DNA from: Salvator merianae
Lineage: Eukaryota > Chordata > Lepidosauria > Squamata > Teiidae
Direction: 5' to 3'
Length of the DNA: 64,000 nucleotides
Assembly (NCBI GenBank): GCA_003586115.2
Contig: QVOM02000001.1
Location: 14,521,291-14,585,290 of the forward strand
The position numbers were made by a program, and so were the translations under genes. Every line of letters begins with the position of its first letter. Positions within the stretch are counted from its first letter, which is position 1. Under the pieces are notes generated by a model. It had not been told where the DNA came from. It ran no database searches and worked only from the letters and a program-made list of their open reading frames with translations. This document shows, piece by piece, positions 10,932 to 21,926 of the stretch.

Positions 10932-11345
10932 CACATGGCAAGGAGGTCTGCTAACCATGTCCTATGAGGAACCGTTAAAGGACCTAGGAATGTTTAGCCT
11001 GCCGAAGAGAAGACTGAGAGGAGACATTTTCAAGTATCTGAAGGGCTGTCACAGTGCAGAGGGATTAGTCCTATTCTCACTTATGCAAGAAGGAAGGACT
11101 AGAAACAACGGGATGAAACTTGAAGGGAGTAGATACAGACTAGATAGTAGAAAAAACTTTCAGAGAGTAAAGGTGATCAGTCACTGGAATAAGTTGCCAC
11201 AGGAGGTGGCAAGCTCTCCTTTGCTGGAGGTCTTCAAGGAGAGGCTGGACAGACATTTGCCTGGGATGGTTTAGTGAATCTTGTATTGAGCAGGGGGTTG
11301 GACTAGATGTCCTTAGAGGTCCCTTCCAACTCCATGATTCCATGA
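10932..11345 (+). pseudogene. CR1 LINE 3' end: reverse-transcriptase protein C-terminus plus 3' UTR
   Basis: A 5'-truncated CR1 retrotransposon. The frame ending at 11274 encodes the conserved CR1 ORF2 C-terminal region: 'RLRGDIFKYLKGCH', '[12 protein letters not shown]', 'SRYRLDSRKNF', 'SHWNKLPQEV', '[11 protein letters not shown]'. The stop is followed by the CR1 3' untranslated block 'gggggttggactagatg' and ends in 'ccaactccatgattcc'. The polymerase core, endonuclease and ORF1 are absent, so the copy cannot be active. This copy lacks the two residues (IA) usually found in 'DMIAIFKYLK', a small in-frame deletion. Its orientation is opposite to the copies at 41.8 and 59.5 kb. Confidence 0.95.
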
Positions 11346-11609
11346 GGCACAAAAACCATTCAGAGTGTATCCAGTGATCCTATAGGGCTACACAGAAGCA
11401 CACTTAACACAGCCTTCTTGTGGCAAAGCTTTTGGCTACTGCAATGGCTGGGTGAAGGCTTATATATTTATGCAAGCTTACACATATTCATCAACACAGT
11501 GTGACTTGTTCCACAGCAACTTAAATGCATGTATTTGTAGTGGAAAGGATTGAACACTATAACTCTATTTTTCCCCTCTCAACCACATCTGGCACTACAT
11601 TCCTGTTAC

Positions 11610-11951
11610 ATACTGTGTAGGGATGTGCATGATAAAAAAATCATTTTCAATTCGCTGTTGAATGAAAATCTGTATTTTTGCTTTGCTGATGAATTTCAGT
11701 ATTGAAGAATGCATTTTTCACATTCATTTTTGCAGTGTTTACAATGTTTTTCCCATTGAAAATGCCATCGAAAATGCCATTTTCATGGTTTAAACACAGT
11801 GAAAATGTGAACATTCGATGAATATTTCGTTTTTGCAAAAGAAGAGGCTGTTTCTTTTCGATCGAAAACTGTAAATACAAAAATTTGTGAATGTGAAATT
11901 TCATATCAATTTTTGAATGCAAACGGAAGCTTGCACATTGCTAGTATTGTG
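11610..11951. mobile_element. AT-rich foldback element, hAT-like, with imperfect 8-bp duplication
   Basis: The element proper spans 11618-11943 (326 bp). The ends TAGGGATGTGCATG and, reverse-complemented, TAGCAATGTGCAAG are inverted repeats. The interior is built from AAAAT/ATTTT inverted blocks. The flanks ATACTGTG (11610-11617) and GTATTGTG (11944-11951) agree at 6 of 8 positions, and both differences are transitions, which fits an old 8-bp target-site duplication. An 8-bp duplication points to the hAT superfamily. Confidence 0.7.
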
Positions 11952-12811
11952 CTCCTGCATGCATTTGTGCTTGTGTAGAGGTGCTACTTTTTGTGTAACT
12001 CTAGCAAGTGAAAGGATGTGTAGCGCACCCAATTGCATCTTCCTTCTGTCATCAGATTATGATAATAAACATTCTAGGGTATAATGTAGCTCTTTCTGAG
12101 ATGAAAGCTATGGGAGAGTGGACTCTTGGAGGCAGTGTCTCCTACAAAGATGGAGTATCAGAAACTTCCCCACTGCACAGCCTCTGGGCTTCAGAAGGGA
12201 CTTGTGTTCCACAACATTTGATTATTTGGGCATCCCACAGAGAGAAGATAAGCTCTATTGCCTGTTCAAACTACAGCATATTTTTGTTTTCACAGTAAAT
12301 TGGCCTGAACTTCATGGTTCTGTCACGGGCTGGGCCTGGCGCGTTTCATGTGCCTGTTATAGTCATGGTCGGGTCTCTTTCATCCTGCTGTGTTGGAGTC
12401 ATATGGGGACAAAGAAGCAGGGTGGATACAGTGAAATTCCCATCTTGGAGATAATTCAGTTGCAAGGCAGAATTTCTCCCTGCCACCAGAAAGTTCTCTC
12501 CTGTAAATGCATTCTGATTTCTCAGAGATGCTGAGGAGTCTTTTGTGTATAAGAAAGGATGAGCCATCGTCATTAAGAGTGCTTCCTTCTGTGCATCAAC
12601 CCAGGATATACGGAAATGTTGGTTAAGGAGACTTGCACTGCACCTCGATGCAGTGGCAGTTCTCAGATTAGGATCACAAGAAGTGATGAGGAGAAGAGAG
12701 GTGTTAACTCAAAGGCAACATCTGCATGGCTTCTTTGGGTTGCATCAAAGGAGGATCTGGAGTCCAGGGTCCTCTCAGCGCTACATGCTGTAAAAGGCCT
12801 GGGAGTACGAA
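11952..12811. other. Unassigned non-coding DNA
   Basis: No feature identified. The open frames near 12118-12534 and 12663-13067 have no recognisable domain. Confidence 0.35.
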
Positions 12812-13220
12812 GATGTGCAGAATTCAGCAGATCACTGGCACCCAGTGTGCTTTCAGGAGCAAAATTCACTCTTAGCACTGCTTTATTTGCAAAGCAGGAA
12901 AAACTGTTTTGCAATACAGTGTGGACCAGGTGCACTCCTGCCACCACTGTGCAGAAAGGGTGGTGGTAGCAGGACCAGTCTACCTTCTGTCCCAGGGGCC
13001 AGTGATATTTTGCCAAGCTCCAAAAATGGCCAATTCCCGGGGTCATCTCTGGAACCTGGTGAAACACCTCTGGACAGAAACTTCAGTGCCAGGGAACTTT
13101 TGTTCCCTGACCTCAAAGTTAGAACAGACAGTCCCCCACTCCAGTCCTCAGCTAGAAAAAGTGCTCTGGCTCAAGAGGGATTCCCTTCCATGCATGTCAC
13201 ATGGCACAGGCAGATCTTGT
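12812..13220. mobile_element. DNA-transposon remnant, family B, copy 2 (opposite orientation)
   Basis: The reverse complement of 12925-13075 follows 28805-28940 block by block ('tggccatttttggagc', 'ggttccagag', 'tggtggcaggag'). The ends 'gaagatgtgcaga' and 'ggcacaggcagatcttg' are diverged terminal inverted repeats like those at 3547 and 19113. Confidence 0.5.
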
Positions 13221-14330
13221 CAAAGTCTCTTCTCTCTTTGAGTTCTGCAAATTCCAGTTTTGGAGACTGCTTGTAATCCAAAAGTCTCCACCTTTGTGCT
13301 CTTCTAGGTGTGTGTGAAATGGGCACTTAAAGCCTTCTTTGGAATATTGACAACTAGTGTTATGTGACAACTATATACAATGGCTCACTTTATAAATTGG
13401 GCAACTTGGTCAAAACCATGAGACTGGTTGTCCACTTGAATAAAACCTTGAGGTATAGAGCCATGACTGCTTTCTTGGAACTTATATAGAATGGTGAGAA
13501 GCTCACCTTAATATTTGGAGAATTTAAATAATCTTCTTACTTTTGAATGTGTCTTAATGAAGCATCTATTTTGTTCTTCCTTTTTTGGTCTGCATCATCA
13601 TTTTTTTTTCATTTTTTGTATTTTTGTAGGTTTAGAGTAATCTAGCATGACTCCAAACAGTTTGGAAAGAAGAAAGAGAATTAATGTTTTTATTTGGCCC
13701 ATGAACAGTAAAAATGCTCCCTTTTCTGTAGTCCTCACACCCAGAGCTTAAAACAGAAGCATTCCTAGGGGAGCTAATGGCAACTCCATAGGCTGCAGAA
13801 GATTGTATAAACTTTTGAAGGACAAGAGTTAGGTCTGCCCAGTTGTTGCTTTTTCAGCAGCAATGTGTCGCTGCCTGAGAGTGTGGCAAAGAGAATGACT
13901 TGCTCATTGTGCTTGGAGCTGGAGACAGTATATCTATCATCTCTCCCAGTCAGTTTCCTAATGGCAGGTGCTCATGTAAGTTTAAAGAGGTGAGGATTTT
14001 GCAGAAGCAGAAATCCTAATAGACCTGAAGGGACAGATGATCTGACTGTATGACACTTGTTTCATGATGAAGCCTTGGAAAGAATCCGCCAGAGTTCAGC
14101 CATCTTCATATGGCGATGATCAGAAAGGTTACCAGATTGGTACCATAGGAAACCAGGGTTGTTTCCTCACTAGGCTAGTAGACTGGCCCAGGGGACTCCC
14201 AGAATGCCTTGTCCACGCTGTGTACTGGTCTATCAGGCCCCTGAAAACAGGGACAGCCCCACTGTATATGTGAAAGAACCAGTCATGTAAGATGCCAAAC
14301 TTTAACTTTGCTGGATGAGATTTTCCCCCT
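13221..14330. other. Unassigned non-coding DNA
   Basis: Only T-rich runs (near 13600-13625) and chance open frames. No exon recognised. Confidence 0.35.
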
Positions 14331-14339
14331 ATTTGCAAT

Positions 14340-14800
14340 TAACTTTGGTGTCCCAGGCCAGGGCAAGCTGCTTGGCCCAGGATATGCAACCCATCCCAGG
14401 CTGGGACAGACTGAGATGGCCCATCCTGCACCAGTTCCTGCCACCACGTCTGAAGCCTGTGCTAGCTTTGGAGCTGGCGCTGGAGATTCCAAGGGTCAGG
14501 AACAAATGTTCCTGGTGGGGGGCATTTTAGTGGTACACCTAGTTGTGCCACTGAAATAGGACTGTGTATACCAGAACAGGAGACTGTGTGCATATGGCCC
14601 ACTGTTCCAGGTCAGGGCCCTAGCATGCCAGTAGACCTTGATGTCGAGACCATTTTGGGTGCCCTAGCAGGGTTAATGCTCCATCCTGTGCAGACGAAGC
14701 ATGCTAGAAGGGGGCGAGGCTTCCCTTAGCCCACTCAGCATGTAGAAGGGAGGGCCCAGACATTTTCCTAGCACAGGACAATGTCCCATGCAGAAAAAAA
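14340..14800. mobile_element. DNA-transposon remnant, family A, partial
   Basis: Contains the family A landmarks 'gtcaggaacaaatgttcct', 'tagtggtacacctagttg' and 'gcatgccagtagacc', and ends with 'catgcagaaaaaaagcc', a decayed form of the family's right terminus. The left end was not located. Confidence 0.5.
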
Positions 14801-16139
14801 GCCTTTATTTTTCTCTATCTAATATTCCAGCTCAATTAAAATGGAAGTGCATAGAACATGTTGTTTACCAGTGAACTCATCTGCAAAAGGTAGTATTAAA
14901 GCAGTAGTAGTGACTTGGCGTTGCATGACCAGAATACATAGCAAGCTTCAATTTTGCCTGCCTGCTGAACTGGTTGTCATTTTTTTGGGTTGGGGGAGGT
15001 AGGGAGGATTGTACCAAACCCATGCTTTACTTAAGACTCAAGAAACTCTTGGGCTCCAAAGCTTTGCAAAAATTCTAAGTCAGGCTGTGATAAGATCAGT
15101 ACTACAATCCAAAACAGGAGAACTAACAGGCAAATTAAAAAACACACTTGCACACAAGAGCTAATCTGGAATCTTGGGAGACAGTCAACATTGTGCCCTC
15201 GAGATGTTGTTGGACCAAAACTTGCCATCATCATCACTTTTAGTCATGCTCGCTGAGGTTGCATCCACATGTGTAAAACAAAGAGTCTGATAGAGGACTG
15301 AGGGGCGTGGCATCCCCAGGCATGCAGCATGCTTCTGAGGGACAGCAAGTGCCGTTGGAGGGATCCTCCTTGCAGAGCTGGAAGAACAACTCTGAGGGCA
15401 TTGGGTGTCCTTGGGCACTCGCGTTGCCGCCATAGAGAAGTTTTGTTCCCCATATTCAAAGATAACATGGGGAAGAGGTGCACAGCATAGAGATACCATA
15501 AGCACACACACACCCAATCCAGGGTGGAAGCAAGTAGTCCTGCCCTTGAGGGGCTGTGATTGGGGGATGGAGCCTGAAGTTCAACAAAGTAATTTGGCTA
15601 TTTCTTGAGGAACACTCATAATAGTGAGTAGAAAACAGAAGGGTGCCAGAAGACAGGAAAGTGATCTTGTTGGAACAGGCACCCTATCTGATAAGCCAGC
15701 CCAGCAGCCTTTATTGAGCAGTACAGTGGCGAGGCCTAGTTGCTGTAGGATTGCTTAATTCCCTCAGATTGGGTTGAAGGCTTCGTTAGGTTTTCATGTT
15801 TGGCTGCAAGGTAAAAAGAGCTCTTCTTTTCATTTCCCATATCCCTCTACTTATTTCCTGAGGGCTGAAGCAACAGCTGTTGAATCAGTGGCTATCAGTC
15901 CAGAATTCTCTAATCTCCACTTTTATAGGGTTGTGACATGTGTTTGTCCAACAGAGACACAATTGTACATTTTTCTTTTTAAAAAAATAAATGCTAAAGG
16001 TAAATAGCAGTGCTATATCTGTTTTGTAAGCCAGGTCGGGTTCTTAGTCTCTCCTTCTCATATGTGTTTTCAGTTCAAAGTGATTCCAGACATGTATATA
16101 GCCCTGAATAACAGAAACCAGGCTGACTGACAAAAAACA
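14801..16139. other. Unassigned non-coding DNA
   Basis: No exon or complete repeat recognised. The segment near 15660-15740 ('ttggaacaggcaccc...') and the AT-rich stretch near 15970-16000 are unremarkable. Confidence 0.35.
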
Positions 16140-16360
16140 GGATACTAGAATGGATGCCTAGGTACCACCTCCAGATTGGAGAAACAGGCAGGATGCCTCT
16201 CAAGGCCGTTTGCAGGGAGTTGAGAGCAGGTGAAGGTTTTGCCTTTGTCTCCTGCTTGAGATGCCCAAAAGCAATTGGCAGGCCACTGTGTGAGATGGGA
16301 TGCTGGACTAGATGGGCTGTGACCCGATCCACTAGGAGAGCTTCTCTTGTGTTCTTATAG
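16140..16360 (+). repeat. LINE 3'-tail family R2, copy 2
   Basis: Starts 'gatgcctaggtacca', runs through 'gtttgcagggagttgagag', 'ggtgaaggttttgccttt', 'gatgctggactagatgggc' and 'gtgacccgatccac', and ends 'cttctcttgtgttctta'. The next copy follows about 40 bases downstream in the same orientation. Confidence 0.8.
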
Positions 16361-16399
16361 AGTAGGACAAATTTATGGAGGACAGGTTTATTAATGGCT

Positions 16400-16622
16400 A
16401 CAAGAATTGATGCCTAGGTATTGCCTCTGGGTTAGAGAGACAGGCAGGATGCCTCTAAAGACTGTTTGCAGGGAGTTGAGAGCAGATAAAGATTTTGCTT
16501 TCATCTTGTGCTTGAGAGTGCCCAGAAGCAATTGGTGGGCCACTGTGTGACTGTGTGAGACGGGATGCTGTGCTCAATGGACTGTGGTCTGATCCAGCAG
16601 GGCTCCTATTATGTTCTTATGG
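16400..16622 (+). repeat. LINE 3'-tail family R2, copy 3 (tandem with copy 2)
   Basis: Starts 'gatgcctaggtattgcc' and ends 'gatccagcagggctcc' plus 'attatgttctta'. It carries a small extra duplication ('gtgtgactgtgtgagac'). Its close head-to-tail placement after the previous copy suggests either two nearby insertions or a local duplication. Confidence 0.8.
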
Positions 16623-17990
16623 ACCTAGTGGGGAACTGAAAGAATGTGAGCAAGGAAAAGTATGTAGGTTTTTCTGTACCTGTGCTGACTGCCCTTATGT
16701 CAGAATGTGGGCTGCTGATGTGTTGCACACTACACCAAGTCAAAAGCTGTGGCACTATGGAGAGAACATGACCCAGCAAGTCTGAAGCCACAGTTGTAGC
16801 ATAATGTATGGGGATGTGGTCAGAATAGGTTTATCAAAATTACATCTTAATTATTGTGGATTACCTTTGATGTTGTTATTGCATAGGTATCTCTGCACTT
16901 GCCTTTTTGTAGCAATCTTTGTTTAATAAATATATATTTTTGAAACTGGCAGCTGGGGGGAACAATGTACCCTGGTGACTTTAAAGCCACAGTTCAGCGT
17001 TAGGTGCGTATGAAACATTTTCTGTGTATTGCAAAACCACTACAGCCTCTGCGTAGTAGCACAGTGGTAGGAAAGAGTGTGGCTCAGTTATGGCTTGCTC
17101 CACAGGGAGAATGGGAGGAGCTGTCTTGTCAGAGAAGCTGGCCTTGGCATGCCTTGGCCTTCCTGCAATCTACCATAGTGGCACAGCTGTGGGTCACACT
17201 GCACAGCCAAAGCTCTGACTGTTGAGGCAGCTGCAAATCATTCTGACCCACCAAACTGCTTCCTGCAGTTACATCAACAGGACAGGGTGCCCTCAGGATG
17301 GGAAATCCCGCTGTCCCATCAGCATGCAGTGTCCACAGCTTCTAAGTGGGATCTTTGGGCAGGAAGCAGCCACAGCTCACTTGCCCACCCTGACCTGGGA
17401 GAAGCCCTCGGTCACCTCCAATGCTACATGTAGAAGCAGTCTCTGTGGTGGTGACATGGATCCAGAGTGACAAAATTCTCCATGTAAAGATGCCTGAAAA
17501 ATAGATTCTCCCTGCTCCATCCTTTGGTTATTTAAAGAAGCATTTCCTTGCAGCCTGAAAATTAATACAGGAGAAAAGAGATTTCATATGCTCCCATTTT
17601 GGGGGACTGAAGGTGGGCCCTTCTCTGCAGTGGCATCCATCTTGTGGAACCCCAGCTGGCAGGAAAATGGTCCCCACATTTATCATCTTATGGCACCAAT
17701 TCAAGACAAGACTTTTCATCTGGGAATTGGAAGCAGGATGGTGGTAAGATAGAGCTACCTGTACAACTGTTGCTGACACAGCTGTTACACAATATTCTGA
17801 TTCTATTGTGACATTATGGATTAATTTATTTATTTGTCCTTTGATTCCAAAGGAAGTATAGTTTGTAGGAAAGAAATAATGAAAGCGTTAACCGTCATGA
17901 TTAGACGCTCCATAGTTTACAAAGATAAAAGACTTGCATTATCTCTTGCTAAGTCAAGGAAGTTGACTTTCATAATCAATAGATGTCTGT
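16623..17990. other. Unassigned non-coding DNA
   Basis: AT-rich patches near 16840-16940 and a run of chance open frames near 17000-17470. No repeat or exon was confidently recognised. Confidence 0.35.
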
Positions 17991-17993
17991 TCA

Positions 17994-18189
17994 GGGCTCA
18001 GCTACATCTAAGTTTCAGTCCACTTTCGATCCACCTTCAGAGTGAGAGGACACATCAACAAAAGGCCGTGAAAATCCACCTTTGGGTTAGACAATCTGGA
18101 AAGGAAACCACTTGTTGCTTTGCTGAGGTATTCTCTCACTTTGAAGACGGATCAAAGGCGGATTAAAACGTAGGTATGACTGAGTTCTT
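17994..18189. mobile_element. Foldback MITE, family D, copy 1
   Basis: 196 bp. The left arm 'gggctcagctacatctaag' and the reverse complement of the right end 'aagaactcagtcatacc' are inverted. The interior 'aaaatccacctttgggtta' is shared with the copy at 20724-20950. No clear target-site duplication. Non-coding. Confidence 0.7.
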
Positions 18190-18459
18190 AAACTCTTACT
18201 GCCATGATGAGGAAATGGCATGACCTTAATCCCCAAATGATATAGTCCATGCTTTTCTTGGCCAAACAGCGAACAGAGTGGAGTAAGTGATTTTTGGCAA
18301 AGCACGTTTTGGAGTGGCTGTCATGCCTACGATGGGTAATGTACCTGTTAGCCATATCAATGGGCATGATACTGAAGCAGTTGGCCTTTAGCCTGTTGTA
18401 TCAATGGAGGGTCAATAAAAAATAATAGTTTTCAAAGGCTTGTTCTTGAAGGATGATCA

Positions 18460-18575
18460 TGAGCTCATTGGTACAGCAGCTGCACTACATGCAGAAGGTC
18501 TCAGGTTCAATCTCTGGCAATTTTATGAAGGGCTAGGAGAGAACCTGCCTCAGTCCTTGGAAAGACACCCAGTAC
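18460..18575 (+). repeat. tRNA-derived SINE (Sauria-SINE-like), decayed
   Basis: A tRNA-type internal promoter is visible: an A-box-like region at 18462-18472 and a B box 'ggttcaatc' at 18504-18512, preceded by 'atgcagaaggtctca'. The downstream body 'gagagaacctgcctcagtcc' followed by 'ttggaaagac' fits the body of squamate tRNA-derived SINEs. The last part of the SINE is missing or degraded. Confidence 0.75.
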
Positions 18576-18849
18576 CTAATCCTGAGCAAGGAGACTGGTG
18601 GCAACTTTCTAGGGCTGCATCTGTACCAGGACAAAAAGGCTGCATGGGGATGCTGGCATGGGTGAGCAGCCTCTGATGAATGTGGCATCTGCATGGAGGA
18701 CCAGTCTACTGGGAGGCACTGCCTTCTGGCAGAACTCTGCATCTGCGTGGATGTGGTGTTCCACTGGGCTATGGTGTGAAAATGACACTGTAGCCTGCCC
18801 CGATGGGAGACTGCTTGAAAGAGGTCTCCTAAGCATTGCCCAGTGGTAG

Positions 18850-19113
18850 ACCTGGCCAGCGCTCATGTGCAGATGTCAATGAGGGCATAAGGATCATGGT
18901 GCCATTTTGCTAGAGTCCCAGATTTTGCTGGGTCCCAGAAGAGGTGAATGTTGGGCACTTAGCTAAAAAAAGCCCCAGCTGGCAACAAAGTTGGGATAGG
19001 AGAGGCTGTCCATGTGAACCCTGGGTGCCTCTCCATCTTGGGCTGGGTCGCTCAGTTTGGCCCCAGAACAGTCCTGTACTGCACAGGAGAATATGCCCGA
19101 TGTAGATCTTGCC
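18850..19113. mobile_element. DNA-transposon remnant, family B, copy 3
   Basis: Ends in 'cgatgtagatcttgcc', the reverse complement of the family B start at 3547. The interior 'tggccccagaacagtcc' parallels the 3690-3760 region. The left boundary is approximate. Confidence 0.4.
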
Positions 19114-19436
19114 AAAGACACTCAGTAAGGGCCAAGGGGCATAGTATTCACACACCTGTGATGCCTTCAGGCCTATAATCCCAGCCCTTGAAGAATCCTT
19201 TCTGGAGAGCAGGAAAAATGACTCTGGGGTCACTTGCTAATTTATTCTGCTCCTGTTGCTGCTGTGCAGATGGATTGCAATGTCAGGGGTGACTTACTAT
19301 CATTGCTGTTCATCTGGCCTCATTAAGAAATGCATAGAAAATGGTCAGCCTCCAGGGCTGTTTCCTATGTGTTCCTTAATGGGATCAGGTGGAAATTTTG
19401 GAGGCTGTGAAACACAATGAAGATGTAGAATACCTG

Positions 19437-19835
19437 GGGCTGCCTCCAGATTGTAAGAGACAATGCAGGATCTAAACAAGTTTGCATGATTGCCTCTTGC
19501 TGCCCAAAGCCAGACACGAGGGGCATTCCTGGGCCTTTGGTGCTATGGAAGCCAGCCAAGCACCTGCCCACTTCCTTTTGTTGTTTTTCGTGCACTTGGC
19601 TGCCTAGCTTCTGGTGGTGCTAAATGACACGATCACCAAAGGAGATCACCAGGTGTCCAGGTAAGAATCACTATTATGGGAAACCCGGTGTCATTGCCAG
19701 GTTTCCCGCAATAGCAATGTTATGGATTTTTGAGCAAGTAATCAGGGACTATATTGGGAATGTCACAGATAGTATGGCACTCCCAATATAGGGGCAAGAC
19801 AATTGTGGGGTTTACCCTGAATCTGAAGGCACACA
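19437..19835. mobile_element. DNA-transposon, family C, copy 2
   Basis: The left end 'gggctgcctccagattg' is the family C terminus. The internal stem-loop arms are 'gaagccagccaagcacc' and 'tagcttctggtggtgc', and the region 'attgccaggtttcccgcaat' is palindromic. The right end 'ctgaatctgaaggcac' is a decayed inverted copy of the left. A separate inverted pair 'ctatattgggaatg/cactcccaatatag' lies at 19749-19791. Non-autonomous. Confidence 0.65.
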
Positions 19836-20165
19836 GGGTCTTATCAGTCCTAAGCAGGGGGAAAATCCCATATGGAGGTTCTGCTACTCCTGCAGTATGC
19901 ATAGTTTTAAATGTTTTGTTTTTAGGAGAGGAAAAGGGCTAAGAGATTCATGGCTCAATGCAAAACACCAAAGATGTACCTAAACAGAAATGGACCCCTA
20001 TCAAAGGATGCAAAATGACTTCCTGATATCACACAGACTGAGACTGAACATGCCCAATAATCAGCATACACCAAGGTCAGCTGGTGGCCAAACATTTCAA
20101 AAACGGCCTCTTTTTCTTCCTGGACCACCAGAAAGCACCAGGCTCACTCAGTAGTACTAATAGCC

Positions 20166-20321
20166 CTCTAAAGCAGTGGTTCTCAAACCGTGGTCCCCCA
20201 GATGTTCCTGAACAACAGCTCCTGACATTCCACCAGGACTGGCATGGAATGCAGGAGTGGAATGCTGAAAGTCGTTCAGGAACATCTGGAGGACCACAGT
20301 TTGAGAACCACTGCTGTAAAA
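20166..20321. mobile_element. Palindromic hAT-type MITE with 8-bp duplication
   Basis: The element proper is 20174-20313 (140 bp). Left end CAGTGGTTCTCAAACCGTGG; the reverse complement of the right end is CAGTGGTTCTCAAACTGTGG, so 19 of the first 20 bases agree. The flanks CTCTAAAG (20166-20173) and CTGTAAAA (20314-20321) match at 6 of 8. The CAGTGGTTCTCAAA terminus and 8-bp duplication are classic for vertebrate hAT non-autonomous elements. Confidence 0.9.
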
Positions 20322-20723
20322 GGCCAAGTGTTCAGAGACCCCCTAAAGCCACCCATGCTCCTCATCAGTTATATAGTTCAGGCAATATCCACATGAAAGA
20401 TGTAAGAAGAGCACTGCTGCACAGCACACTAAAAGTAGTGCTACTGACTAGAGTTTTTATCAAAAACCCCAGCAGCGTGCTGATATCATACCTGCTACTG
20501 CTCCTAGCTTGAAAACTTCACAGCTGGGGAACTTTCACTCCACAGGTTTGATGCTTCCAGCCAGGGCTGTTGTCGGGCACACAGGAAATTGCCACAGAAG
20601 TCAGCCACTTTTTGTGTGCCAGACAACAGGGAATGATACAAGTTAAGTTTGCGCAACAGAAAAGATGAAGAACAGTAGGAAGAGGTCTCAGGGTTCCTGC
20701 TACTGATCTGCTGTTGTAGCACT

Positions 20724-20950
20724 AGGGTCCCAGTCACACCTAAGTTTTAATCTAGCTTCTGTCCACTTTCAGACCGAGAGAACACGTCAGTGAAGTAATA
20801 AGAGGTTTTCTTTCAGAATTTTCTAATTCAGAAAATCCACCTTTGGGTTAGATAATGTGGAAAGAAAATGATTAGTCACTTTGCTGGTGTGTTATTTGAA
20901 ACCAAAAGCGGACTGAAACTGGATTAAAACGTAGGTGTAACTGGACTCTA
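20724..20950. mobile_element. Foldback MITE, family D, copy 2
   Basis: About 227 bp. The left arm 'gggtcccagtcacacctaag' and the right end 'cgtaggtgtaactggactc' are inverted repeats. The interior 'aaaatccacctttgggtta' is identical to that in copy 1 at 17994-18189. No coding content. Confidence 0.75.
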
Positions 20951-21392
20951 GAACAAGCACTTATGGTGGATTGAGTACTCAAGGAGAGTGAGGATATGCA
21001 ATGCCTGCACCTTTTGAGCATTCTTAGAGCACAAAGAGGGATGGGCAGCCCTTGAGCCCTCCATGCAGCAGTTCTATAAAGGCCCCATGCAGATGGATCT
21101 TACTTCAGACCTTGAGGCAAATTAGTAGAAGGTGGTCAGTAGTTTTCAAGGGAAACTTGTTACACTGTTGCTGATCTTCTCTTCAAGCAATATCTGACAC
21201 ACATGTGAAGACTGGCAGATTTCCCTAGGGCACAGTTTGAAAATGGGCGCAGAAGTGTACCTGGTGAGGTAACCGTGTTGAACAACTTGCTGTCGTGAAA
21301 GGAAGCTCCTGAAATTCCTCCCATCTCTCTCTGATGAGCAGGACATTCATTTGGGGCAGTGCTTGGGGATTGGTAGATTGGCCTCCTTCCTG

Positions 21393-21411
21393 TTTTTTTT
21401 TTTTTTTTTTT
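21393..21411. repeat. Poly-T tract
   Basis: 19 consecutive T, followed by 'aacacaagg'. Probably slippage or an antisense retroposon tail. Confidence 0.9.
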
Positions 21412-21489
21412 AACACAAGGAACACAGATTGCTGTGGTTGGGTGTGTGTGTCTATGTAAGTCAGGGCCAGACTTATGATGCATTGTTTC

Positions 21490-21926
21490 TCGCCGCTTAG
21501 TGAAGGAAACCACTCAGCTCTGTGGCACTAGAACAGTCCTGAAGTCAAGTCCTTTTGACAATCTGACAGACGCCTGGACGCAGGGGGGAGCGACAGCAGC
21601 AGCAGCAGCAGCAAGAGGAGAAGGAGGAGGAGGAGGAGGAGGAGGAGAGAGAAAATATTTTCCGTGTCTTCGCCTGAAGTCATTCTGTGGTTTTTGAAAA
21701 AATGTGCTGTATATTTTCAGGGCTATGTCACATGATCTGCTGGGGTTATGAATAGCCGAGTATAATGATTTCTTAGTGAACGTTTAAAAAAAGAGAGAGC
21801 GAGAGAGATTCTCAGCGAGAGGGAGGTTCACACTCGCTCAGGAACAGCAGGCAGAGACGGGACGTGGAAAGTTCCCCTGCTCCAGGTGTCTCGTGTCCCT
21901 TGCATCAAGCCGGCTCGGGCAACCAG
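21490..21926 (+). promoter_or_regulatory. Candidate CpG-enriched promoter and untranslated first exon
   Basis: The best gene-related signal in the window. An AGC run and a GGA run (21594-21648) are followed by a repeat-free segment with more CpGs than its surroundings (for example 'cttcgcctgaag', 'gagacgggacgtgg', 'gccggctcgggc'). It ends at 21926 with a textbook splice donor, 'aaccag|gtgagtgg'. An M-box/E-box-like TCACATGA lies at 21728-21735. No long frame crosses the donor from a well-placed ATG, so the exon would be 5' untranslated. No TATA box is evident. I cannot name the gene. Alternatives are a chance donor in a purine-rich patch. The exon start is unknown and the left limit is nominal. 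Confidence 0.45.
21594..21648. repeat. AGC repeat joined to GGA repeat
   Basis: About six AGC units run into about ten AGG/GGA units. It lies inside the candidate first exon, as is common in vertebrate 5' untranslated regions. Confidence 0.9.

Noticed and set aside
18460..18575. Functional tRNA gene
   Set aside because: The A and B boxes are present but the cloverleaf is broken and a SINE body follows.
21393..21411. Processed pseudogene tail
   Set aside because: No coding remnant or flanking duplication next to the T run.
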